Below are positions 1 to 10,729 of a DNA stretch of 55,498 nt, one piece after another (position 1 is the first letter of the stretch; every line of letters begins with the position of its first letter). The stretch is taken from NCBI GenBank assembly GCA_015501055.1, contig JADNYV010000234.1, positions 1 through 55,498 on the forward strand, in the 5' to 3' direction. A program made the position numbers and the translations under genes. Origin of the DNA: Mucidula mucida. Lineage: Eukaryota; Basidiomycota; Agaricomycetes; Agaricales; Physalacriaceae. The notes beneath the pieces were generated by a model that did not search any database, had not been told where the DNA came from, and worked only from the letters and a program-made list of their open reading frames with translations.

Positions 1-735
1 TTGTAGAAGTCGGACACAGACCGATCCGCGACGCGCTGAAGAAGTTGTGTGAAGGGAAGGAAAAAGACTGGCCAAAGAAAGCGCACCTTGTATTCTGGGC
101 CGAACGCATCACCACCTCCAAACGGACTCGCATGTCCCCATTTTACGCCACCCACGGTGTCGAACCACTTCTACCCTTCGACCTCCTCTACGCGACATTC
201 CTCTTTCCAGAAATCCACGGCAAGTTGTCGGACGCAGATCTCCTCTACATGAGAGCCCGTCAGCTCGAACGCCGCGACGAGGACATTGCTCACCTTGAAA
301 AGCGGGTCATTGCTTCTCGCTTCCGCTCCATAGGTGACTTTGAACGACGCTTTGCCAACACGATCCACGATTACAACTTCAAACCGGGCGCGTTAGTCTT
401 GGTTCTCAACAAGAAAATCGAGAAAGGAACCAATCAAAAATTTCCGCGATATTTCGGTCCTATGGTCGTCGTCCGTCGCAGCCAAGGAGGCGCATATTAC
501 CTGGCCGAGCTCAACGGAGCAGTCTCACGGTTGAAGTTCGCAGCTTTTCCTCATTCCATATTACGCGCGGTCCACGAAGAAGTTCACGGTGACGGAGTTC
601 GTGGATCCAGCCGACCTCGCTGGCATTGTCGACGATGGACTCGACGACAACGTGATGGTTGCGGACAAGAGTATCGGAGCTTGCAATTTTTTTCGTCGGA
701 TCACGGATCGAGTGGATCAACCCGGAGGTTGATAT
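1..735 (+). pseudogene. Ty3/gypsy pol, 3' end (integrase C-terminus)
   Basis: The reading frame is open from base 3, so the gene begins outside the window. It encodes the end of a retroelement integrase: the helix typical of the core's last part (KRTRMSPFYATHGVEPLLPF) followed by a GPY/F-like module (FPRYFGPMVVVRR, then YYLAELNG and FPHSILR). This is the arrangement of Ty3/gypsy pol C-termini, where the module helps bind DNA and choose the target. Near 580 the plausible coding frame moves by one base: the acidic tail (VTEFVDPADLAGIVDDG) continues in the next frame and stops near 735. That points to a frameshifted, inactive copy. The upstream RT and RNase H lie outside the window. No LTR pair can be defined here. 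Confidence 0.75.
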
Positions 736-740
736 TCTAA

Positions 741-1190
741 TTGTATGGATGTAGGTTCGCGCATCGCTAGGCGCACAGTCGGTCGACTCGTCGGACTCTC
801 CGTCATGATAAGCTTGACTTCACAATTAGATTACTTACACCTCCTTAATAGCACGTCTCTCTAATAGCACATTTGGTATTCATTTCCTTACTTACATGTT
901 CATACATTCACAACTCACTATAATAGCACGTCGTGGACTTCATTACTACAGTACTTATAGAGCTCTTGCCTAGTCTACCGTATCCAAACACCCAGTTTGC
1001 ACACGCACGCACGTCCGAACTGAGCTCGCTGCACTCAGAGAAGAACTACGTCTCTACACCAGGCTAGTAATGGATGAATCAAGGCTATCGCTTCCCCTGC
1101 AGACGTCTTGTCGTCCTAAGTACAGCAGTAAAATCAATACTTCAAAGTGACTGAAACACTAGCTAAAAGATTACTTCAATTACCTCAGAC
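741..1190. other. Gene-free stretch, possible LTR of the preceding element
   Basis: No ORF of interest is seen. Three short near-repeats containing AATAGCAC occur between about 845 and 935. The stretch follows directly on the gypsy pol end, so it may be a 3' LTR, but its partner is outside the window and no LTR boundary could be fixed. Confidence 0.3.
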
Positions 1191-1196
1191 ACCACT

Positions 1197-1332
1197 CCGT
1201 CGCTGTTCACTCGCAAGTCCGGCCGTGCGTCAATCCATTCTATGAATACTTCAAATCCCAGCTGCCATGGCTTCTAGCGACACGCAGCGCTTCATTGAAG
1301 CGCTGCACATCTGGGGTATCGTCCTTATCATA
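1197..1332 (-). pseudogene. NLR C-terminal fragment (distal part of split copy)
   Basis: Read on the minus strand, this matches the C-terminus of the intact NLR at 6664-9061. The intact TAPPDVQRFNEALRICR is here TPDVQRFNEALRVAR, and IDARPDLRVNSDGVV corresponds to INARPDMQVHSDGVV. A frameshift and a stop separate these blocks, so it is not functional. The fragment ends at TTATCATA, the left copy of an 8-bp duplication flanking the MULE-like element. Its missing upstream part resumes at 4462. Confidence 0.75.
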
Positions 1333-1383
1333 AGCAACCCCTGTGCATCCCCTCCCCCCGCCAACCACACATGATGGGAAACC
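1333..1383. repeat. Left terminal inverted repeat of the MULE-like element
   Basis: It begins right after the left TTATCATA and aligns, with a few gaps, to the reverse complement of 4413-4461. The best block runs through GCATCCCCTCCCCCCGCCAA and then ACACATGATGGGAAA. Confidence 0.65.
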
Positions 1384-2104
1384 GGCAAAAAACCAAGTCC
1401 GAGAGCCGAGATTCTTAGGGAGAACTTGTGTCGCGGCGTCTAGTATGAGGAATACATCCGGATAGTGTAGTTAAAGATAAAAAATGGAAAATACAAGATC
1501 TATAGTAGTAGTATACGTGGAAGTAAGGTACAAACAGGCTATGTCGGAGATCACAGGTCTCACTCGGGTCTCACTCGGAAAACATGGCATTTGATGTTGA
1601 TGCTTCCCACGTCGTTGGCGACGCCTCCGTTGTGAGCAAAACGACGTTCACGGCTCTGACAGCTCTCCACCAAGCGAAACAGTCGACTCCCTTCCCATTC
1701 CACACTGTCTAACATTCTCTGGTCACCAAACTGTTTTTGATATTCCAACATATCCGAATTCCCGAAGCTGACGGCGCGCAATGTTATCTGCTCCCGGAAC
1801 GTTGTTTGGCTAGCCACGAACGCCCTTACATGTCTTCTTCTTCATCGATGCTCACCGTGGTACCGCGCGTTCGGGTTGATATGTTTGAATATCTGAGGAG
1901 CATCAATGATTGATCAAGAGGGGCAAAGATGATCGACCAAAATGGCGGGACTCGATTGCGTCGAACCTCGAGGAAGAAGACTGGAGGTACTGGGTGAAAC
2001 ACCTTGAACAAGGTGCTTGCACAGTAGAAACCGGCTACCATGCAGTAAGGGCATGGCATACCCATTTCTTCGTATCGGGCTGATATTTTTCATTCAGAGA
2101 GTGT

Positions 2105-2560
2105 CTACGCGCCGTCTCGCAACGTCTCCATTCCTTCTTGAATGCCTTTCGCCAGGATGCCAACTCTCGTACCGTCCAATTGGTTCATAAGCACGTCAAG
2201 TCTTCGATAATAATTGGCGCCAGCTTGGTGACAAGGACCCAAATGAGGAGGTCGACCTGCTGGGAGGGCGAAGTGTGTAAAAATCCTCCTTGATGCGTCG
2301 CCAACTATGCAGAACAAGTGAGTTTTACATTTTCAAATTCTCCAGAGAAACTGACTGCTCTCCCAAGATCATCGTCTCTTCAATATTGCTATCATTTCAG
2401 GACACGTCGACCGCGCCCATAGCTCCCAGCGACCCGTCGTACCAATTCTCCCACAAGTACGCCCAGACCTCTCGAAGATCTCTTTTCACGCAATACTCGT
2501 ACATCATCCGCACTGCCCATTCATATATGGCAGCGGTCGAAGGTGTGCCTCGCCGGGAAT
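2105..2560 (-). pseudogene. Decayed transposase segment (SWIM/MULE-type)
   Basis: On the minus strand, about 2400-2545 encodes IYEWAVRMMYEYCVKRDLRE followed by VWAYLWENWYDG. This is the pattern seen in the better preserved copy at 13504-14434 (AVSEMYRFCFQRGLREVWGY, then MWTSWYAPKKW). A further open block at 2105-2317 (VLMNQLDGTRVGILAKGIQE) could be its C-terminal part. The frame is broken between the blocks. The position inside TIRs and a target duplication supports a transposase role. Other open stretches in the element (4041-4364, 2629-2917 and 1560-2065, minus) may be further exons but match nothing I recognise. Confidence 0.55.
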
Positions 2561-4412
2561 AAAAGGGTGAGCGCAGTATGGCGTTCCATCATGCCTGTAA
2601 TTTCTGAGCGTATTCTTAAGACAGAAAGTCACTTTGCTTGCTCAATCTTCGCGGCCGGGTCTTTGAGTTCGCATTTGTCAAACGGCGTGTCCTGAACAGG
2701 CAGATTTTCCTTGTCCCTTGTCCAGAGCCAGACGGATGAGTGGCAGCTTATCTTCAGTGCCCATGCGGGACAGTCCATGTCTGACTCGCGTGCATCGCGT
2801 CCGGGTCTGGTCCGCCTTCTCTTCAAGCATCGGGTCTCCGGAGTATGAAAGCAGGATCAATGAATGAAAAGCACTCATGTGCGGCCGGGCTCGTAAGTGT
2901 CGTCGATAGTTTGTCATTCAGAGTCGTTGGCTGACGGCGCGTAGTCCACCAACAAATGAGTTTGGAGCGTCTCCAGACTCGCTTGCCATGCCTATCTCCC
3001 CATATCTTACGAGATGTACGAACTTCGAATAATGCCATATCGCTCCCGAAGTATGTAGCCAAGCTTCGAGTCTGACGTTCGCTTGCCTTGTCGACGCGGG
3101 TGCAGTTCTAAGCAAACAATACGCGAGGGAAAGCCAGCATGTCGTATTCACCCATAATGCTGTACAGCTCCAGGTGACCTATTCGTTAACAGATTTCCAT
3201 TCAAGACTAACCCTATATTGAAGAATATTGGAACTCACATGTTGCATCCATCCCAATTTCCACCACCTTTCCTCTTAGTGCAGGAGAATCCGTTCATCCC
3301 AAAACACAGTTGCTCGACTCCCTCCGGAGCTGTATCTCTGGAATAACACGTCGTCTCCGAGCTCCTGCAACAGAATCCGACCTATCCATTCTGATCTCCC
3401 GCTCTCTTCCACATGGTTTGCTCATACTGACCACGCCGATGTACTGTGCTGCCGAACGTGAGAAAACTTTTCGCGAATGCGCTGCAGCCAGACACGGTGT
3501 CAGAAGTCCATATGGGTGCGTATCATGCGACGCGCCTCCGGCATAGAAACGTCTAAATAGACTTGGACCTCATGGACCAGCCGCACGAGAATCATACTGC
3601 CTTCACCATCCAACCGCAAGAGTTCAATCTGCTGTGCAGGGAAATCTTTGCATTCCTACATTCGCCGTCGCTTTGCTCCTCTCGCTGTCTTAGATGGGCT
3701 TTCTTCCGACGCGTCCTCACACCAAAGCGCGTCTGGTGTGATCTGACGACTTGTGATCCCGTACACTACATTAACCGTAAGCAGCTTTCGAGTTGGATCA
3801 AGCTTAGACTTACAAGAAGCGGTAGCTGGTGACTTTCCAGATTTCATTTGCAAGCATCCTGACGCGTTCTTTCATGGATACCATTGGATCCTCGGCCATA
3901 GTGTAAGTGCCATAGAAATGAATCTTTTTTTACTCTGAATAGGTCTCGTATTTCACAGATCATATCCTCTGCATCGCCGTATGTCTCAGCTGCCACCTGG
4001 AAAAGCTAGCACGGCCAACCATATGTATTTGCACTTCAACTCACATTGTAAGTATCCTCACCATCATCCGAGTCACTTCCCTCTCCGCCGGCAAGGTTGT
4101 TGGTCTAGTAACATGTACAGGGGTCCCCGGTTGTGGCTCTGCATGCGCGCTAGGTCCTGTTGTGTTCCCATCGTCGTTTATGTCCGTTTGCGCTTTTTGC
4201 ACCGTCGGTGCTTTCCTGGCAGACGGCACACTGCCTCCAGCCCCAGTTGACAGGAAGTATTTTGTTGCATTTTCTTTCGAGAGCACCTTTGAATAGATAT
4301 GTGCTGTGGCTGATTCTCCATCGCGAGGATCGTAAATTTGTGAGGAAGTGGTAAATACGGACAAAAATAGTAAACAAACCGCCGACGAGCGCGGTAGTAA
4401 CTACTTTGGGAC

Positions 4413-4461
4413 GTTTTTCGCATCACGTGTTGATGGCAGGGGAGGGATGCAGTAAAATTTT
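4413..4461. repeat. Right terminal inverted repeat of the MULE-like element
   Basis: Its reverse complement reads through GCATCCCTCCCCTGCCATCA and ACACGTGATGCGAAA, pairing with the left terminal repeat at 1333-1383. It is followed directly by the right TTATCATA target duplication. Confidence 0.65.
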
Positions 4462-5111
4462 TTATCATATATTGCTTCATGCACAGCTGCCTGTAATAAC
4501 ATGCAATCAGTAAAGGATCATGAACAAAGGCGCAATCTCGGGGTCGTCCTGAACAAGCGCCGCTCTGGCTGCAGGAGTTGAGAGGAGAAATATGACCGTT
4601 TCGAGCTCCTCTGGTTCAAACATACGGAAAAACATATGGAGCCAGCCAGCCAGGTGCCAGTCATCGGTGTTCTTGTTGACAGGGCTTATCAGAGTAGAGT
4701 ATCCCATGTGAAAACAGACATCACTTTGGTTGGGATGCTCCGGAAAGAGGTCCAACCAGTGAGCGGTGACATATTCGTGCACAGAATAATCTGGTGACAA
4801 GCCTGTTAGCTTGGCTCCTTGATAGAATAGGCAGAAAGGTCACATGCGTATGAACACAAGAACACTGCGGTCCTTCCAAACAAGGCCACGGCAACACTGC
4901 AAAATGGTTTCGATATCTATATATCGGGTTACGTCTCCTCCCGCAAGCAGGTGTTGCACGGTTTTGGGTGTCAAGAATATTGGCTGCAGTACAACTAGAG
5001 CCAGTGTGCGACACACCAACTCGTTCTTCCGTTCACCCTGATCACGGATTCGCTGGAACGTCAACTTGTACGCGTCGTCCAACGTGCGCGGCAGCGAATC
5101 AAGATAGCAAT
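4462..5111 (-). pseudogene. NLR pseudogene (NACHT C-terminal half, proximal part of split copy)
   Basis: The minus strand keeps the end of the NACHT region (TLDDAYKLTFQRIRDQGERK, DIETILQCCRGLVWK), then the same intron as the intact gene (GTGACC...GTCACCAG, CTAAC branch point), then the following exon (HEYVTAHWLDLFPEHPNQSD, EELETVIFLLSTPAARAAL). A one-base loss in a T-run near 4530 shifts the frame after DDPEIAP. The part upstream of about 5111, including the P-loop, is missing. The 3' continuation was moved to 1197-1332 by the MULE-like insertion. Confidence 0.8.
4507..4876 (-). repeat. Left arm of inverted NLR duplication (about 370 bp)
   Basis: This 370-bp stretch is the near-identical reverse complement of 5150-5521. 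I see only a handful of differences, one being the T-run indel. The loop is 273 bp. The arm covers the last intron and part of the last exon of the NLR. Confidence 0.9.
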
Positions 5112-5148
5112 GACGTCGTGTTGGCAGGTGACGTCGCGTTGGCAGGTG
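5112..5148. repeat. Two-unit 20-bp tandem repeat at the inversion junction
   Basis: The unit TGACGTCGYGTTGGCAGG occurs twice in a row, immediately before the right inverted arm. It marks the junction between the NLR remnant and its inverted duplicate. Confidence 0.75.
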
Positions 5149-5149
5149 A

Positions 5150-5537
5150 GAAGGACCGCAGTGTTCTTGTGTTCATACACATGTGACCTTTCTGACTATT
5201 CTATCAAGGAGCCAAGCTAACAGGCTTGTCACCAGATTATTCTGTGCACAAATATGTCACCGCTCACTGGTTGGACCTCTTTCCGGAGCATCCCAACCAA
5301 AGTGATGTCTGTTTTCACATGGGATACTCTACTCTGATAAGCCCTGTCAACAAGAACACCGATGACTGGCACCTCGCTGGCTGGCTCCATATGTTTTTCC
5401 GTATGTTTGAACCAGAGGAGCTCGAAACGGTCATATTTCTCCTCTCAACTCCTGCAGCCAGAGCGGCGCTTGTTCAGGACGACCCCGAGATTGCGCCTTT
5501 TGTTCATGATCCTTTACTGATGCATTGCGCTAAATAA
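5150..5537 (+). pseudogene. Inverted partial NLR copy (right arm)
   Basis: The plus strand encodes the same exon as the left arm: YSVHKYVTAHWLDLFPEHPN through LSTPAARAALVQDDPEIAPF and VHDPLL. Here the T-run is intact, so the reading frame matches the intact paralogue further than the left arm does. It ends abruptly with HCAK and a stop when the homology ends at 5521. There is no promoter, no NACHT and no upstream exon, so it is a duplicated fragment. It may hold the older, less damaged version of the arm. Confidence 0.85.
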
Positions 5538-6663
5538 ACGTACTACCGGTAGGCCTTTTTTCTTTTGCTCTAATCGACGAACTATGTATCTCTCCATCTA
5601 CTGGCCATCTCGAACGCCACCCCAATGTCGGGATTTATTTTCACCAGGATCTAGTATCGCGTCCATGTCGGGTCAGCCAATCGACTCGGAAAGTTCATAA
5701 TGGTGCCATAGATGGATTATGGTGGGAATGCAGGTCAAAGCAGACGAAAGACGCGTATAATCCGAGGTGAGGGCAAAGAGTGATGATGGCAGGAGCAAAC
5801 CCTAATCCCACCCCACATGCTTTCCCTCTTACCACCATCTCTTGGTCACCGTCTGCCCGGAATACCCTGCTCAAAAGAGCCTCACTAAGAAGTTCATGCT
5901 GTGAGGTACGTTCCTCTTCTCATTGACACAACGCTGTTAAGCCATCATTTCCTGCGGGTAGTCTCGAGATCCAAACTCTAAACGAGGAGGAGGATAATTG
6001 TTCCTCCTTAGTATAGAGCTGCGGGATCTTCTGCTGTTCCTTTCCCTTCTCAAGATGTCAACGTCGACAATTGATCTAGATAACTTCATCGCTCCATGAG
6101 AATTTACGACACATAACTCATACATGTGTTCGAAGAGGATCATGGCGAAGTGTGCCTTCAACGGACTGCCACAGACTTTTCCAAAAGCACTGCGTCCAAC
6201 CGCGCTGTAGAGATACAGTACTCATATCTAGTTGTCGATCAAACTATCGTTCAGATTCTCTTCCCATTACGAGCTCGTAGACCTCAGCTAAATTACACTC
6301 ATTCTGTCGGCATCTATCGATGTCAAACATCCATTTTCGAAGCAACGCTGGATAAATATACAGTAGATGTATCGGTGAAGTGATTAAATACGAGATATGC
6401 GGAATTGCACAACATGCGAAAAAGAAATGATGGTGGGTAGGCCTAAACTGCGAAGACCCCTTGGGCGTACGTAAGACTTGAAAGTCACGAAGGAAGCCAG
6501 AGTCGTCTCCTCCCCTTCCGTCGTCGCTTCGTCCAGGCTAGTTTCGAGGGCGAATGACCGCTACAGACTGCCCCCTGCTGATGGCTCGTCTCGGCATCGC
6601 GACGTCACTCCTCCTCCTCGACCTATCGCCCTCCGCATCACTACAACGATAAGCATCAATAAA
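5538..6663. other. Gene-free stretch
   Basis: No convincing coding region, repeat or element end was found between the inverted NLR copy and the 3' end of the intact NLR. Short ORFs (for example 5937-6161 minus, 6126-6383 plus) have no recognisable motif and no plausible splice partners. Confidence 0.4.
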
Positions 6664-9061
6664 TCACAGCAACTGATACAATAAAAATTCACTTGAATTC
6701 CCGTTACTCCCATCCGGATCCACGGCAACTACCACTCCGTCGCTGTGTACTTGCATGTCCGGCCGCGCATTGATTGATTGTATACATTTTTCTTCTTCAT
6801 AGGAGACCAATATGCGATCGAGTGTTTCGTGTCTACAGATGCGGAGCGCCTCATTGAAGCGCTGGACATCTGGAGGTGCAGTCCGCATCATATATGCCAT
6901 GACATTTATGTGCCTGCAATAACATGCAACCAGTAAAGGATCATGGACAAAAGGTGCAAGCTCGGGGTAATCCTTAACAAGTGCTGCTCTGGCTGCAGGA
7001 GTTGAGAGGAGAGATACCACATGTTCAAGCTCCTCCGGTTCCCTCATTGCACATATCATCCAATGCCAGCAAGTGATATTCATTCTTGACTCATCAAGAG
7101 GGATTGTCAGAACAGAATATCCCAATTGAAGACAGACACGACTTCGATGGGGATTCTCCGGAAAGAGTTCTGACCAGCGAGCGGTGATATATTCATGCAC
7201 AGAATAATCTGGAACAAGGCTGTTAGCTCATTGGTAGAGTAGACAACAATATCACACACGCATGAAATCAAGATGATCATGAAAATTAGTTCTCCTACGA
7301 ACAAGACCATGACAACAGTGCAAAATAGTCTCGATATCCGTATATTGGGTCTTGTCTCCTTCCGCGAGCAGAAGTTGTACATCGCTTATCAAGCAACCTA
7401 AAATCAGTGCAACTACTAGAGCCAGTGTGCGACAAGCCAACTCGTTCTTCCGTTCACCCTGATCACGGATTCGCTGGAACGTCAATTTGTACGCGTCGTC
7501 CAACGTGCGGGGTAGCGAATCAAGAATATTGAGGACATCACGTCTGCAGGTAACGTCGCGCTCCAATTCGCGGAGCTGCAGAGAGGCCAGGAGAAACATG
7601 CCATCCGCCTTCTCGACAATTTTCGCTCTTATTGTATCCTTCAACGCATCGTCCGCCCAGGCACCTTTGAGCTTTGGCAGGGTTGCGTCAACCGCAACTA
7701 GGATATCATGGTCCGAAGCGCGAATTTTGATGGATGGGTATTCCTTGATCTCTGTAAAGACCGGTCGCGACGTGATGAGGATGCGGAACGATGGACCAAG
7801 CTGTTGTATGGTGCACAGTAGGTCCGAACCAAATAGGCATTCGTCCAGGGCGTCAACGACGACATAGATAGGTCGCCTATGAGAGGCCGCTATCTCGTCC
7901 AGGAAGCCGGTAAGTGAATCGGGACTGGGATCGGTTTTACGCCAGTACAACTCGCAGATGGTGCGCGGAGCTTTTGTGGTCTTCTCGATGAGCTGTCGAA
8001 GCAAGCCACCGAGGACAGCAAATGGCGTAGTGAAAATGTTGGAAGAATATCGGCAGAACACCGAGAGCACAATGTTGTTCGGCGTGGATTGGAGATGTTC
8101 AATAATCAGTGCACTGGAAAAGGAACACGTCAATATACAGAGCGAATGTCCCGATAGAGTAAACTAACGCCATGACAGATTTTCCGGCGCCAGCTATAAC
8201 TATCAATGAACTGTAGTTCGTCTCAGAGGTATAAAGGACGTACGATGCCCGTGACACCACAGCGTCCGATTCGTAGACTCTCCCACATCGCGCCACGCAA
8301 CAAAAGTAGGGTGAATGATCATCCAGGTCCCTGTCCCCGACAGTTTTTTCTCGACAAGTTGCTTGCAGTCACTAGCATAATCGTTCTTGGACATGAACTT
8401 CGCTATTTTGAGACGATCCTTATCTGGAAGTGTACGCCTCAGTCTGTCTCATAGACTGTCGAATAGCCGCTTACTGCTAAGATTCTCCTTTAAATCGTCC
8501 ATCTTACCGTCCACCACCTCCAGCTTTCCGTCCACGACGTCCAGCTTGCCGTCCACGACATCCTGCTTTTTGCTACAAGGGATTAGCGCGCGCATCATAC
8601 GGAATGCGAACGACTGACAAAATATCGTGCTGAATAGCGAGCCCGATCCTGCTCTTGTAGCGCTCGAGGTCCGAAAGCAAAAGATTGACTTCCGCCTTGT
8701 CGACTGTCCACGACAGCGCGGCAACAAGCCGCTTCCCTAAGATCTTGAATCTAGTCGCATTTGGGTTGGACGTTCCATACATCAAAACATCCTGGATGCG
8801 CCCAAGCGTTCCGTCCACCACTTTCGCGAAGGGCTGAGAAGGATCCAATAGCTGCGCGAGCCGATCCAACGAAACCGGGTCACCGGAGACGCCAGGCGTG
8901 TTCGCTAGTCTGTCGAGCGCCTCTAGTTCGGGCTCTAAGGAGCGAACCTCATCCAGAAGCCGACAACGTTCTGCGGCCGAGTGCCTGACATCTGACGAAT
9001 AATCGTATAGTGTCTTGCAGTTCTGGATGAGGGAGACAATCGATGTGGGATCGAAAGACAT
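6664..9061 (-). CDS. STAND/NACHT NTPase (NLR-like), six exons, about 714 aa
   Basis: Likely intracellular STAND sensor of the fungal NLR type. Proposed exons: 9061-8619, 8572-8475, 8423-8244, 8193-8169, 8113-7260, 7208-6664; all phases agree and every intron is 46-55 bp. Order: helical N-terminus (about 1-145; MSFDPTSIVSLIQNC) resembling HeLo-like or other fungal NLR N-domains; a linker of 7-residue repeats (DVVDGKL); the P-loop HPGAGKS, completed by a 25-bp exon; Walker B VVVDALDE; sensor-like ITSRP; then a C-terminal exon with HYSVHEYITARWSE and an ankyrin-like patch. No WD40, TPR or long ankyrin array follows, so it is short for the class. Three damaged relatives lie within 6 kb. Such proteins act in non-self recognition and cell death in other fungi; that role here is inferred. 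Confidence 0.85.
8490..8572 (-). repeat. 21-bp coding mini-repeat in the NLR linker
   Basis: Exon 2 of the NLR has tandem 21-bp units encoding DVVDGKL, DVVDGKL, EVVDGKM and the weaker DDLKENL. The heptad spacing suggests a short coiled coil between the N-terminal domain and the NACHT domain. The pseudogene at 11238 keeps a diverged version (QDVMHGELDAIDGKQDIMDE). Confidence 0.85.
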
Positions 9062-10696
9062 CGCGAGAGAGGTTCAATCAGCGAAGAGGCGGTATGGCGA
9101 TGGTGGTGGATGCAGACACCCACGGTTTTTACTCTGATCAGCTCGTGTAGTCACCACGTGATTGAGCGCAACTTCGTGGCCGGAAGCATTAGCATCGCCA
9201 CTGCGCGACACTGTGTAAGGCCTTCAGGAACAGTGATGGGTCGGAATCAGAGCATCCTTACCGACAGAGCAAGAGCAGCCAAGTGGATGTATCGAATGAC
9301 AAAGAAGAGTCCTCCATCACGAAATATCCGCATTCACTGGTCCAACTGCCGATGCTTCCCAACGCCTTCAGCGTCGTGATTCATGCGTGGCAATTGTTTA
9401 CCAACGACGTTCGGACACCTGCTTTGATACAACAATGGGAATGAGGGCTTGCTGGACGTCGAGCTGTACTGAATGACAAACATTCTTGTAGCTCCAACAG
9501 CCTGGGATTGTGTCAGAACCAGAGTCGTCAGAGAGAGGTAGAGGAAGCGTACCCTATTGGAGAAAAATGTAATCATCGCGCACGAGTTACTTGATAGGTT
9601 TCTGACCGAACCCAGGTTAGAGTCTTCATATTCTAAACACGTTGAGAGTTACTGGGCGTAGGGACAGCGCACAAGATCGCTCCGGGACGGAGCTCGCAAG
9701 CGGATATGTCCTCTGAGTCTGAATTGTGGCGGTACAAGGCAATTCGGCGACGCTTGAGTACCCGTCTGCTTGAGGCGAAATATCATAGCCGAAAGTGTAT
9801 TTCAAGATGCGCTGGCCCAGGACGGAGAGAGGGGTGCATCTGTAGCGGACATGATGACGGCAAGAGCCAAGTGAGATTTTTGTCGCGCCATGTCACATCA
9901 CTTGACGTGACGCGTCGTGGCTAAGGGACTTCCATCGACCCGTTTCAGTCCATTCATTGAGCCAACTCCACTACAGCGTACACCTAAGATCAGCGCCCAA
10001 TCCCCATCATACTGGACACCATACTTCACCCCTCCCTTCGCCCGCTGACTTCATTCATTGAGTCTCCGATAACTGCCACCTGAGGGGACATAAATTAGAA
10101 ATTGTTCCTAAGCCTGTTTAACAGAATACTTAGATAGAGGATACCAAGCTACATCACCTGGGACGCAGGACTACACCGGGGGAAAATGTTTCAGAGTACT
10201 GGAAATGAGAGGTCGGCTGTCAAGTCCTAGGTTAGGTAGGGACTAGGCGGGTGCCATGCGTATTGCTCTTGTCTCTGAATAGAGTTGACAGGCGTGAATA
10301 CATGTCCTCATATTGTGGCGGTCCAACACAATTCGGCAGTGCATGAGTACGCGAGAGTCAACGATATGGTGTACGCCGCAGTCCAAAGTAAGCAACAGAT
10401 GATCGAAAGGCGAAAGACACGTCTAAAAATCGATGGGATGATAAAGGCCAAAAAGCATGCATTTAACTTTCCAAAGTACACGGCAGGGCCCTAGCTACGT
10501 ACGACAAGTCGTATCTCGCATTGATCTCGCAACACACCTTGTAACAAGGTCCACAACCCCAGGGCCTGTTTGACGCATGAAGCGCAAATGCTGACACCGT
10601 CCCACATAGCGGAGCGCGACCTAATCTCGCTCAGCTCAACTCAGACGACTCGGCATCATCATCAATAGAAGAAACTCACCAAGGGAAGAATGAGAA
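9062..10696. other. Gene-poor stretch upstream of the NLR
   Basis: This contains the NLR promoter side (its ATG is at 9061). No gene is recognised. A weak direct similarity links about 9701-9765 and 10300-10360 (shared ATGTCCTC, TTGTGGCGGT and CAATTCGGC blocks). The minus ORF 9334-9576 has a hydrophobic start but no other support. Confidence 0.35.
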
Positions 10697-10729
10697 ATGC
10701 TTGCGCTCTCCGAGGCCGCCGAATTTATG

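Larger units (their letters stand above)
1333..4461 (-). mobile_element. MULE-like DNA transposon inserted in an NLR pseudogene
   Basis: The element is 3129 bp and is flanked by an 8-bp direct repeat TTATCATA (1325-1332 and 4462-4469), matching the 8-9 bp duplications made by Mutator-like elements. Its ends form an imperfect terminal inverted repeat of about 45 bp (1333-1383 and 4413-4461), with matching blocks such as GCATCCC, TCCCC, GCCA and TGATG. Sequence on both sides is consecutive NLR coding DNA, so the boundaries are well defined. Inside, the minus strand keeps pieces of an agaricomycete MULE/SWIM-type transposase. Family assignment rests on remembered motifs; a KDZ-type element (also 8-9 bp duplications) is the main alternative. 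Confidence 0.75.

Noticed and set aside
8206..8454. Plus-strand ORF across the NLR P-loop region
   Set aside because: The minus strand carries the P-loop, splice sites and conserved frame; the plus ORF is a shadow.
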